Positions 8,969-16,648 of a stretch of DNA of 57,523 nucleotides are shown here, piece by piece (position 1 is the stretch's first letter; each line of letters starts with the position of its first letter). The notes under the pieces were generated by a model. It was not told the DNA's origin, did no database searches, and saw only the letters and a program-made list of their open reading frames with translations. The position numbers and the translations under genes were made by a program. The DNA is taken from positions 1-57,523 of the forward strand of contig JAKEFK010000067.1 of the NCBI GenBank assembly GCA_022616075.1, in the 5' to 3' direction. The stretch comes from a bacterium. Lineage in GTDB: Bacteria > Acidobacteriota > HRBIN11 > JAKEFK01.

Positions 8969-11900
8969 TCAACGCGGAACCGCGAGTAGCATTGCATTCA
9001 ACAATCTTTTTTCTTCACTTCCTTCAGGATAAAGGGGAGATAACGCGTTGGCCAACCGAACGAATTCAGGACCGCGATCCACTTCCGCATTCAAAAGGGC
9101 TCGTAGTGCATTTGTCCGTCCTGCTGCCTGAAGCAGCATTGCAGCATGAACCCGATCAAGCGTTGTGACCGTTGGTTTATCGAGTGAATCCGCAGAAAAA
9201 TCCATTTTGCCCTTCTTAATCTTTCTTGCTGATTTCATTGTTGGCGCGGCTTGCTCCAGTTCCGGAAACAGAAGTGGTTGAAGCCTGGTTCGTGGATCAC
9301 GCTCTAATACTTCTGCAACGCTCACTGCGCCTTCCTCACCGAACAATTGCTTCGTTCGCGATTTTACGGGTATCAGTGTGACAACCCCTTTCTTTGTCTC
9401 AATGATTCTTCCTTCCCAGAGCGGCAAATGGATTCCAAGTGGCTGAGCAAAACGCCTTACGACATCATATATAAGGCTGTAGCCCTTAGACTTTCCTCCG
9501 GGAGCTTTTTCATCATCATCCTCCTCTTCATCATCGACTTCTTCTGGAGCTGTTTCTTTATCCGTCACAAACTCACCATTCGTGCTTTGTAGTGTCCATA
9601 GGAAAAGCGCTGTAAGTCTTGCGTCTTCTTCAAAGGCACCTTCTTTGGTTTTCAAAATCTGTTCCAACGCACTCCTACCGACAACTTCCCACACCTTCTG
9701 AAGGTACTCATCCAGTTTTACTTCACGTCCCTCCGGAGTTTCAACACGCGAGTAACGGCTGTAAATTTCCAGTGCCGGACCGATACACGCAAAAACGAGA
9801 TCGGCGCCGCGAATCCCTTCCTTCTGAAGGCGCTGCATCCATTCCCCAACGCGCTTCGGGAGTTCGTGCAACACTTCGCCCCAGTCGCCAACACTTGCAT
9901 CTTCAGAACGCGGACGACAAACGATGTGAACGCTTGTGGCAAGCGCTGCTGTCCCACGAGCGACTAAACGTTGGGCCTGTTCCGTGGCTATTGGCCATGA
10001 AGCAACGACAGTCCACCCAGAGCGAAGTATGCCCGAAAGTAAAGCTTCCCAACCTTGAGTGGACTTGTGAGCGAAAACGATAGCGCCAATGCCATCAGGA
10101 GTGACCTCGCGTCGACCTTCTCCGAAAGCCAGCGAGACACAATTCTCGAAAAAGATAGGATCCTTTTCTTTACCGTTAATCTTATATGCCTTATTCCATA
10201 CGCATTCTCTTAGCTTTGGCGTCAAAAATGTACCGTCTTCAAATTTATTACCCAAGAGGCGCTCATCCGGCAGCATACGTTTCAACCAAACATAAAAGAA
10301 ATCGGCAAGATCGGCATACGGTACCGAATCGTAGTAAGGTGGGTCGGTGAACCAAATTCTAGCGCTTTCGGAGGGTAACGAATGCTCAGTTGAATCCTCG
10401 CAGGCGACTTGGCCACGCCGCTCAGCTATGTTTGGTTTCTCAATAACTCTCGTAATACCACGCAGCATTGAACTGAACGACCCAACGCAATCGGCTGTTG
10501 GAACTAGTTCTGCAAAATCCCAGAGCATCGGCAAAGCTTGTCTACCGAACGAATTTACATTCCTTTCCTGCGTGGAGTCCCATCGACTTTGTGCAGAGCA
10601 ATAGTCAGCAACGCGGCTAACACATAAAGCGAGTAATCGCTGAACTCCACTCTCGGAATTAACATGTTTCGTCGCACTACTTCGTACCAACTCCGAAAAA
10701 GCGGCCAGAGAAACAAGTTGACGTGCTGTATATAAAGAAGAAAAACTTGTCATTCCATAACGCGTCACAGCAGAAAGCCCTCGCGCATTAGGTGAGGGTC
10801 TTACAGAATGAAATGTCTCGTCGGGAATGATGGTTAAGCCAGTAGCAACGGTTCCATCGAGGATTTTTTTCAAACGATCTTGAACCTTAAAGACTGTATC
10901 ATAGTCTGTTTCGGTTGGGTCACGGTACGTTCTTTTTTTGCTGTCGGCCTTTAGAGTTACAACTGCAAGAAGCCGCGCGCCTCCATTTCTTTTGCCCTGG
11001 CGATCAAACCGTACGTTGGCACCACCTCCCTGCATAGTAAGCTGACTTGAAACACGTGGATTTTTTTGACTTCCGGATAAGACGTTTCTGCAACAGGGGC
11101 AGATTACGTCTGCATTATTTCCTGAAGCTTTTGTTTGTAGAGGGCGATAATAGCCATCTTGCATCTCTTGACTTCCAAACCCATAGGCAATTCTCAGTTT
11201 AATGGGGCCACCCATCGGGGCGTCTTCGATCAAAAGCGCAGTGCAGTTGCCTTTATCATCCTCTCTAAAAAATTGCGACTTTGAGTTGCCTTTTCGAGAC
11301 AACCATGGGGATCGGAAAACTGGAATTTCGGCGCCACAATTTGGCGATTCGCAACGCACTGTACGAGCCCATAAATACGCTATCGGTTTTGCACCATCCG
11401 GATCACTTGGATAAGAATCCGCTAGCTTCTTCTCCGCCTGCTCCTTGATTTGCTCACTCGCCCGCCGTAATTCACCGGCAAGCTCGGGGCCATGACGCGG
11501 AATATCTTCCAGCATCACTTTGAGAATCAAACAAGCGACAGGATTCAAGTCGCTTGCATATGCTTCGCATCCAACTCTTAGTGCTTCCGATGGGATCGAT
11601 CCGCCGCCTGCAAATGGATCAACAACCACAGGCGGCTCGCCATCGTATGCAACCATCACGAGAGTTCGGCTGATGTCTAGATACTGGCTGTTGGAAGAAC
11701 GATCCCAGTTTGCAAAATCGCCAATGAATTGAAGAAGCGCACGCCGCAGATCTTCATCTTTCAAACCTATTGTCCCGCAAACGGATGGAAGCAGTTGCCT
11801 TGCACTCTTCTTGAAATCTTCGGGACAATTCTCATCGCAAGGATCCGGCCACAACAACGCAAGAAGCATGGCTCTGCACGCAGCGAGCGGACGTCGCGCC

Positions 11901-12022
11901 CGCCATAGATGCAAGGTTGATGGATGACCATGCCGAATCGACTTCTCGCGCGCGGAATGCTTCGAAACTACTGCGATCGGGAAATCTACTTCAGCAAGCC
12001 TTTTGCATTCTTTTGGAATCAT
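8969..12022 (-). CDS. DUF1156 DNA methyltransferase with zinc ribbon (COG1743)
   Basis: A 1017-residue SAM-dependent DNA methylase, probably modifying adenine. Seen: the DUF1156 N-terminus (EVDFPIAVVSKHSAREKSIR, HGHPSTLHLWRARRPLAACR), DPFAGGGSIPSEAL at 135-148 (SAM-binding motif I), Cys-rich zinc pieces near 224-229 and CPCC at 308-311, and DPPYYDSVPYADLADFF from 560 (motif IV, catalytic DPPY). An acidic run (EEVDDEEEDDDEK) marks a linker in the last third. Such proteins are the modification arm of predicted defence cassettes with DUF499. The ATG overlaps the stop of the DUF3644 gene in an ATGA, so translation is likely coupled. Family firm; base specificity not determinable from sequence. 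Confidence 0.9.
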   Translation of the reverse strand: MIPKECKRLAEVDFPIAVVSKHSAREKSIRHGHPSTLHLWRARRPLAACRAMLLALLWPDPCDENCPEDFKKSARQLLPSVCGTIGLKDEDLRRALLQFIGDFANWDRSSNSQYLDISRTLVMVAYDGEPPVVVDPFAGGGSIPSEALRVGCEAYASDLNPVACLILKVMLEDIPRHGPELAGELRRASEQIKEQAEKKLADSYPSDPDGAKPIAYLWARTVRCESPNCGAEIPVFRSPWLSRKGNSKSQFFREDDKGNCTALLIEDAPMGGPIKLRIAYGFGSQEMQDGYYRPLQTKASGNNADVICPCCRNVLSGSQKNPRVSSQLTMQGGGANVRFDRQGKRNGGARLLAVVTLKADSKKRTYRDPTETDYDTVFKVQDRLKKILDGTVATGLTIIPDETFHSVRPSPNARGLSAVTRYGMTSFSSLYTARQLVSLAAFSELVRSSATKHVNSESGVQRLLALCVSRVADYCSAQSRWDSTQERNVNSFGRQALPMLWDFAELVPTADCVGSFSSMLRGITRVIEKPNIAERRGQVACEDSTEHSLPSESARIWFTDPPYYDSVPYADLADFFYVWLKRMLPDERLLGNKFEDGTFLTPKLRECVWNKAYKINGKEKDPIFFENCVSLAFGEGRREVTPDGIGAIVFAHKSTQGWEALLSGILRSGWTVVASWPIATEQAQRLVARGTAALATSVHIVCRPRSEDASVGDWGEVLHELPKRVGEWMQRLQKEGIRGADLVFACIGPALEIYSRYSRVETPEGREVKLDEYLQKVWEVVGRSALEQILKTKEGAFEEDARLTALFLWTLQSTNGEFVTDKETAPEEVDDEEEDDDEKAPGGKSKGYSLIYDVVRRFAQPLGIHLPLWEGRIIETKKGVVTLIPVKSRTKQLFGEEGAVSVAEVLERDPRTRLQPLLFPELEQAAPTMKSARKIKKGKMDFSADSLDKPTVTTLDRVHAAMLLQAAGRTNALRALLNAEVDRGPEFVRLANALSPLYPEGSEEKRLLNAMLLAVPR

Positions 12023-13029
12023 GATTTCGCCAATCTCTTTCTCATGTGTTCACCGTAATCCTTCACTGCCGTTTCGATATCCGAAGCGCTCAAGTTCTTG
12101 ATAAATGAAACCACATCATTTGAATACTTGGTGAGAACACCTTCCTCAGCCCTCCAGCAATATTGTTGGTTTTCCCTGATCTTCCATCGCCAAGCAACAG
12201 CCTGAAAGGTGTAGGAAGTAAACCTCTTTCCGTTGTATGGACCAATTTTTTCAATCACATCCCTGCTCCTCAGCGGATGGGACAGGTTCGGATCAAGTGT
12301 CCGAACAATTGCAAGCGGACCCGAAGACGCTGCAGCTTTGTCAACTCCAACAACAGCATCCGCGTCGCCGATTTTCTTTACGGATTCGAGTTTGACCTGA
12401 AAGATAGTGAGCAGACGCCCTGTGTCTTCCCCGCTATTTTTGAGCTGATCCGTTGCGGCGGCCAATTCTGACAAAAACTGGATGACGGCATTACTCTTTT
12501 TTTTGCCGCTTTCTCGCTTTCCGCTGATATATGTAATCACATCAACAGGTGGATTAATCCCGAGCGGGAGAAGCTGCCAACTTATATCCTCCTCAAGCTT
12601 GTGTCCGAAACATTCGAACACGACATCGCGAAAGTTTCTTATGCTTGTCTGAGCCAACGCGTAAACAACTGAGCCAAATCCTTTCGCGTTATAGAAATGA
12701 ACAGCATTGTCACGGTAAGTTCTAAGAAGATCAAGATTCTGGCGGGTTGGTACAAATGAAACTGCCTGCGGGAATAAGGATTGGACTTTCGGCAAAGCAT
12801 CCTGAAGTGAAAGCGTCCGATAGGGTTCCTTCCTCTTCTTTTGATAAAAGATGGACTTTCCTTTCTTTGACAGAAGCGCTTTGACAACCAATTCCCATGA
12901 GTTTAAAAGAAGTATGACGAAACACTCATCGCGATATGGAAATGTGGGCTTGTTATAAACCTCAATAGCGGCCACCATGGCTGCTTTTGCATTTCCAAGG
13001 AGTTTGCGATAGGAACCTCGATAATTCAT
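12019..13029 (-). CDS. DUF3644 protein, HEPN-like RNase candidate
   Basis: A 336-residue protein of the DUF3644 family. The N-terminus has the family signature (AAIEVYNKPTFPYRDECFVI followed by LLLNSWELVVKALLSKKG). TYRDNAVHFYN contains Arg106 and His111, an R-x4-H motif typical of HEPN-fold ribonucleases. The C-terminal part has a winged-helix-like segment (PLRSRDVIEKIG, TSYTFQAVAWRW, TKYSNDVVSFI). HEPN proteins often act as toxic RNases in abortive infection. The stop overlaps the methylase start by four bases, so this is the first gene of the methylase/nuclease/ATPase transcript, which begins after the terminator at 13211-13252. Function is inferred. Confidence 0.75.
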   Translation of the reverse strand: MNYRGSYRKLLGNAKAAMVAAIEVYNKPTFPYRDECFVILLLNSWELVVKALLSKKGKSIFYQKKRKEPYRTLSLQDALPKVQSLFPQAVSFVPTRQNLDLLRTYRDNAVHFYNAKGFGSVVYALAQTSIRNFRDVVFECFGHKLEEDISWQLLPLGINPPVDVITYISGKRESGKKKSNAVIQFLSELAAATDQLKNSGEDTGRLLTIFQVKLESVKKIGDADAVVGVDKAAASSGPLAIVRTLDPNLSHPLRSRDVIEKIGPYNGKRFTSYTFQAVAWRWKIRENQQYCWRAEEGVLTKYSNDVVSFIKNLSASDIETAVKDYGEHMRKRLAKS

Positions 13030-13445
13030 ACGCCAAACGTAAGACTCACATTCTTAAGGAACATTCCCTATATTAGCCCGATGTTTACTTTAAGCTTACG
13101 GTGTGGTCACTTTTTCGGACGGCAGTCACCTACGCGTAATGGTACGGATTACTTTAAAGACGCAGGCTCTCTTGATCGGCGGTTCGAGGAACATCAGAAG
13201 GGCCCCCCATAAAAAATAACCCCACCCGAGGCCTTGCGGCAAGTCGAGTGGGAAGCAAATAAATTTAATTTCTGGCCATTAAAAAATAAACATCTCATGA
13301 CCTTGTGTCAAGCGATTGTTCAGCCCTCTCTCCCCTGAGAATCTTATACTTCTGCCGGCACTTTACATTCTTTCCGGATCATTTCGAATGCCCGTTGGGG
13401 ATTGCTGACAAAAAAAATGTCTTATTCAATTGGGGAAGGATGAAT
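13030..13445. other. Intergenic gap between the two island operons
   Basis: About 415 bases with no gene. It contains the minus-strand terminator at 13211-13252 and AT-rich DNA on both sides. The promoter of the DUF3644-led operon is expected between 13030 and 13210; I could not fix a -35/-10 pair with confidence. Confidence 0.5.
13211..13252 (-). terminator. Rho-independent terminator
   Basis: On the minus strand CCCACTCGA pairs with TCGGGTGGG over nine positions (one G-T), with an inner CTTG/CAAG hairpin, followed by TTATTTTTTA. There is no T run on the plus-strand side, so it acts leftward. It lies about 190 bases after the end of the UPF0332/HEPN gene and before the DUF3644 gene, splitting the island into two transcripts. 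Confidence 0.85.
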
Positions 13446-13826
13446 CTATGGAGCACCTATAGCTTTGAATTTTTCAAGAATTTGTAATGCCAAGAGCTGC
13501 GAAGTCCTGGCTCTAGCCAAGCCAATCCCTGTCGACTCATCGTAGTCGGCTGTTTTTCGTTCCCTCCAAAGTCGTTTCAGCTTCTCGCCTATCTCTTTCC
13601 GGGTCCTGACTGATGATTTTTGATATTGGGTGCTAACGAACTTGTGAGTATCAACGAACGGAATTCTTACACCATTACGAATAAGGTAATTTCTTGCAAT
13701 ACCGAATACTCCATAGTAAGAGCGGCTAATTGCTGATCTAAGGTAAGCCTCCTGGATGGCAGAGATGTTGGCAGTGTTCAACAGTTCTCCGGCAAGATCA
13801 ATGTAGGATTTCCAAGGAAAGCTCAT
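13446..13826 (-). CDS. UPF0332/HEPN-domain small protein
   Basis: A 126-residue all-helical protein with the UPF0332/HEPN signature: EAYLRSAISRSYYGVFGIAR at about 26-45 and RERKTADYDE near 88-97. In this family the RSAISR..YY block and the R-x-ADYD block are the conserved parts; family members are often antitoxin-like or RNase partners in toxin-antitoxin and defence loci. Its ATG overlaps the stop of the ADP-ribosylglycohydrolase gene (ATGA), so it is translationally coupled and is the last gene before the terminator at 13211. Whether it acts as a toxin, antitoxin or scaffold is unknown. Confidence 0.75.
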   Translation of the reverse strand: MSFPWKSYIDLAGELLNTANISAIQEAYLRSAISRSYYGVFGIARNYLIRNGVRIPFVDTHKFVSTQYQKSSVRTRKEIGEKLKRLWRERKTADYDESTGIGLARARTSQLLALQILEKFKAIGAP

Positions 13827-15631
13827 ACAGGCTGCACCATAACTGTTACCAGCATTCTTGTAGTCTCATCCACATCCAGCCACCACTCGTTATCGAATCG
13901 ATCTAACAGATCCAGTGACCTCTTGGGTTCAATATCGGTTTCGATAATCACGGAAAGACCCTCATAATGCTCTTCAGTATCCTTGTCCATTTTCAGCACG
14001 ATCTTGACTGCATGATTGGAAAAGATCTCCCTTATCTTTTGACTGGTCTCAAACAGCGGTCGGATCAGTTCTTTATGTTTTCTCAAGAGTTGATTCACTT
14101 CGTTCTGGTTCTCAAGTTCGAAAAATTTCTCGAGGGACCAACCAGGCGCCTCCTCAACGAGCATGCCAGTTTTCTCCATTTTCATTTTCTTAAGAGACTG
14201 CAACGCTTTGCTTGTATCTTCAGCAAGACTTTCAGATAGTCGTCCGTCCTTGGATACACGAGAGTGAAAAACGCATGTCTGGCCGGATTCAAAGGAAACA
14301 TGAATAAGCTTTGCCTGATAGTCCGAACGCATCAGAGGTTGTATACGTTTTGCAGTAACTTCTCCACGACCCAGCGCAGGATGAACGATCGAATCTCCCG
14401 CATCCAGGGCGTCCCAAAACAATTCGTGCAACCCAATTTCCCACGCCATGATTTTTAAGTAGGCGTCACGTCGATCAAAGTCTTCGGCGGTTGCGTAATC
14501 CTTTGATCCTTGTCCTGTCACTACATTGTGCAAATGCATTGCTGTTTTCAAAATGTAGTCTTTGTCCTGCACCCTGTTAAATAGTTTTGGAGGTACTGCA
14601 GATACTCCATGCAACGCTCCCAATAGTCCTCCCAGAAAACCGGAGATTGTATCGGTATCGCTGCCAAGCATATTAACTGCCGTTAGCAATGCCTTGGTAG
14701 GATCTGCTGAATATTTGCACAGAAGAAAAATTGCCACACCAACAGTTGTCGTTCCCGATCCCCGCGTTGAATTAGTCAGGGCGCCTGTTAGAGCATAAAA
14801 TTCGTTATCATGGGAATTTCCATTTTGCTTGATTTGATTTAAGTACTGAAAGACTTCATTTTTAGTTGCATCCAAGGTTTCCTGAAAGGATTTACCGTCT
14901 AATGGATGCTTATTCCATTCTTCAATCCAAGATTGGATCGAATTGTTATTTTCTGGTTCGAAATCAAGAGAATCGCGTAAGAATTCTAAGAACGGTGACA
15001 CTGAGAGCTCTCTTTCCCTCAAAAGAAACCAAATGGCGGCTGCATAAAGGATGCATCCCACAATCGCCCGAGGATGCCCGTGCGTTACGATGGCATTCAG
15101 AAAGCTTTCTGAGCGAAGCTTATTCAGACTAAAAGCGTTCGTGAGGGCAATGGGCAACACTCTCATTGCGGCACCGTTCGCACCAGCATTTCTATAAGAA
15201 AGCTCCTTTGTCGAATAAAAGTTTCTGATCCATTCTTTGCTCGTTTGGTTTAGCTTTCTTGCGGCCATCTTGATTGTCCTGCCACCACCGCGTTCATAGT
15301 GAAGCCACAAGGGGAGCTCAAAATATGCGAATCTTTCAGGATTAAACTTTCCCGATTCATCGATGCATCTATAAACCGCCAGGGTAAGTTGGGTGTCATC
15401 AGAGTATGCCCCCTCTTCTATCGTCTCCCGGTATCCCCAATATCTTCCGCCCACGAGTTTCTGCCAGGAAACGAAGTCGTCCAGGTAGTTGCGGCCGGAC
15501 TGCTTTTTTGTTGCAGCCGGATAATGGCCGAATTCTGTAGGCCATCCCAACGCATCTCCCACAGCGCTGAAAGCCAAGGCGCCCTTGAACTTATCCAGTA
15601 ACGCACCATTTGACTGTGCCTGAGCACTCAT
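13823..15631 (-). CDS. ADP-ribosylglycohydrolase (DraG-type) with extra C-terminal domain
   Basis: A 602-residue protein. Residues 1-360 form an ADP-ribosylglycohydrolase of the DraG fold: SAVGDALGWPTEFG (22-35), GAYSDDTQLTLA with Asp78-Asp79 (metal ligands), NAGANGAAMRVLP (148-160), HGHPRAIVGC, and LGSDTDTISGFLGG with Asp325 and Asp327 (metal ligands). All key residues appear intact. Residues about 370-602 form an additional region ending in NEWWLDVDETTRMLV that I cannot name. DraG enzymes remove ADP-ribose from proteins or nucleic acids. It overlaps the DarT-like gene upstream by ATGA and the HEPN gene downstream by ATGA; AGGAG lies 8 bases before its start. The placement suggests it reverses the modification made by its neighbour. 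Confidence 0.88.
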   Translation of the reverse strand: MSAQAQSNGALLDKFKGALAFSAVGDALGWPTEFGHYPAATKKQSGRNYLDDFVSWQKLVGGRYWGYRETIEEGAYSDDTQLTLAVYRCIDESGKFNPERFAYFELPLWLHYERGGGRTIKMAARKLNQTSKEWIRNFYSTKELSYRNAGANGAAMRVLPIALTNAFSLNKLRSESFLNAIVTHGHPRAIVGCILYAAAIWFLLRERELSVSPFLEFLRDSLDFEPENNNSIQSWIEEWNKHPLDGKSFQETLDATKNEVFQYLNQIKQNGNSHDNEFYALTGALTNSTRGSGTTTVGVAIFLLCKYSADPTKALLTAVNMLGSDTDTISGFLGGLLGALHGVSAVPPKLFNRVQDKDYILKTAMHLHNVVTGQGSKDYATAEDFDRRDAYLKIMAWEIGLHELFWDALDAGDSIVHPALGRGEVTAKRIQPLMRSDYQAKLIHVSFESGQTCVFHSRVSKDGRLSESLAEDTSKALQSLKKMKMEKTGMLVEEAPGWSLEKFFELENQNEVNQLLRKHKELIRPLFETSQKIREIFSNHAVKIVLKMDKDTEEHYEGLSVIIETDIEPKRSLDLLDRFDNEWWLDVDETTRMLVTVMVQPV

Positions 15632-16629
15632 GGCTCACTCCTGATTTCGAAATCCGCTCTGAACCAGCGAATATCTCCTATGTAATATTCTACGAAGTAA
15701 TACCCATCTGGAACACTCGCCATTTGCAGAATGGACCAGTTCCAGAAAACGCCGCTGCTTTCGAACTGTGTTGAACCTTCTTTGATGATATTCAGACCTG
15801 AATCAAACCAAACAATCCGCGATTTAATACCTGCAGTTACATGAGCGTTCACAAGGAGAGTGGCACTATCCGATGATGAGAATACCGTTTCATGCTCATG
15901 CGGAGAGGCGCAATTATCTTTCGTAATTTCTTGGGATGTCAACAGAAACCGTTTTGCATGAGGAAATCCTCTATGAAATAATTTTTCGTCAACCGTGAAT
16001 GTAGGATGTGTCCGATTGCCCCACAGCCGTTTCCCTTCTTCCAAGCTCGCCTGACTCATGAAGTATACTCCCTGGATGTTAGCAAAGGGAATCTCACTCG
16101 GAATGAGGCACTCGGCCTGTACATTTCGGTGCCAAACTTCCGTTGGAACGTAAATACCATTCAGATGCGAACGAATTGTGTCCCAGTCAACTAGTTTCAG
16201 TCCTGCCGATCCTTCTGCTTGTTTGTGACCATCTCCTTTTCGTACTGCATTCGTGTCTGTAAAGTGAACACCATCCCAGAATGCAACACTTTGATCAATA
16301 ATGAGGTAACAGATGTGGCCGTTCTGTTTGTTCGTTCGATCCACGTTTTCTTGAACGCGATAAGCCATCGGAGTTCTCGGACAGAAATAGGAATGAATCC
16401 TATCCCAATTGCCAAACTGTTTATCTACAATTACAGAGCCTTGCGTTCCTCCACAAAAGACTTTATCCAGCAATCCAGCATTCTCAAGCTTTTGCTTGCT
16501 CCAGATGCCACCGCATTGACCGATGATGGAAAGGTTATCAATGCAGGTGAAATGATAGAGCTTGTAGATGCCATAATGATCCAGGACTTTCTTTATCTGC
16601 TCTTTCTCTTTATGAATAGCCGTGGGCAT
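15628..16629 (-). CDS. DarT-like ADP-ribosyltransferase
   Basis: A 333-residue protein whose first 190 residues follow the DarT pattern: IYKLYHFTCIDNLSII (His26), RIHSYFCPRTPMAYRVQ (78-93), CYLIIDQSV, FTDTNAVRKG, VDWDTI, and EVWHRNVQAECLIPSEIP with Glu173 in the place of the catalytic glutamate. The last 90 residues look like a beta-sandwich (ATLLVNAHVT, SRIVWFDSGLNII, PDGYYFVEYYIGD) not present in short DarT proteins. The ATG has AGGG 6 bases upstream and follows the helicase stop by 19 bases; its own stop overlaps the glycohydrolase start. The substrate could be DNA (as DarT), RNA or protein. Family call is good; substrate unknown. Confidence 0.82.
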   Translation of the reverse strand: MPTAIHKEKEQIKKVLDHYGIYKLYHFTCIDNLSIIGQCGGIWSKQKLENAGLLDKVFCGGTQGSVIVDKQFGNWDRIHSYFCPRTPMAYRVQENVDRTNKQNGHICYLIIDQSVAFWDGVHFTDTNAVRKGDGHKQAEGSAGLKLVDWDTIRSHLNGIYVPTEVWHRNVQAECLIPSEIPFANIQGVYFMSQASLEEGKRLWGNRTHPTFTVDEKLFHRGFPHAKRFLLTSQEITKDNCASPHEHETVFSSSDSATLLVNAHVTAGIKSRIVWFDSGLNIIKEGSTQFESSGVFWNWSILQMASVPDGYYFVEYYIGDIRWFRADFEIRSEP

Positions 16630-16648
16630 TTTTCCCTACCGAACGAGA

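Noticed and set aside
13211-13252. Reading the hairpin as an operator
   Set aside because: The GC-rich stem followed by a T run on one side fits a terminator better.
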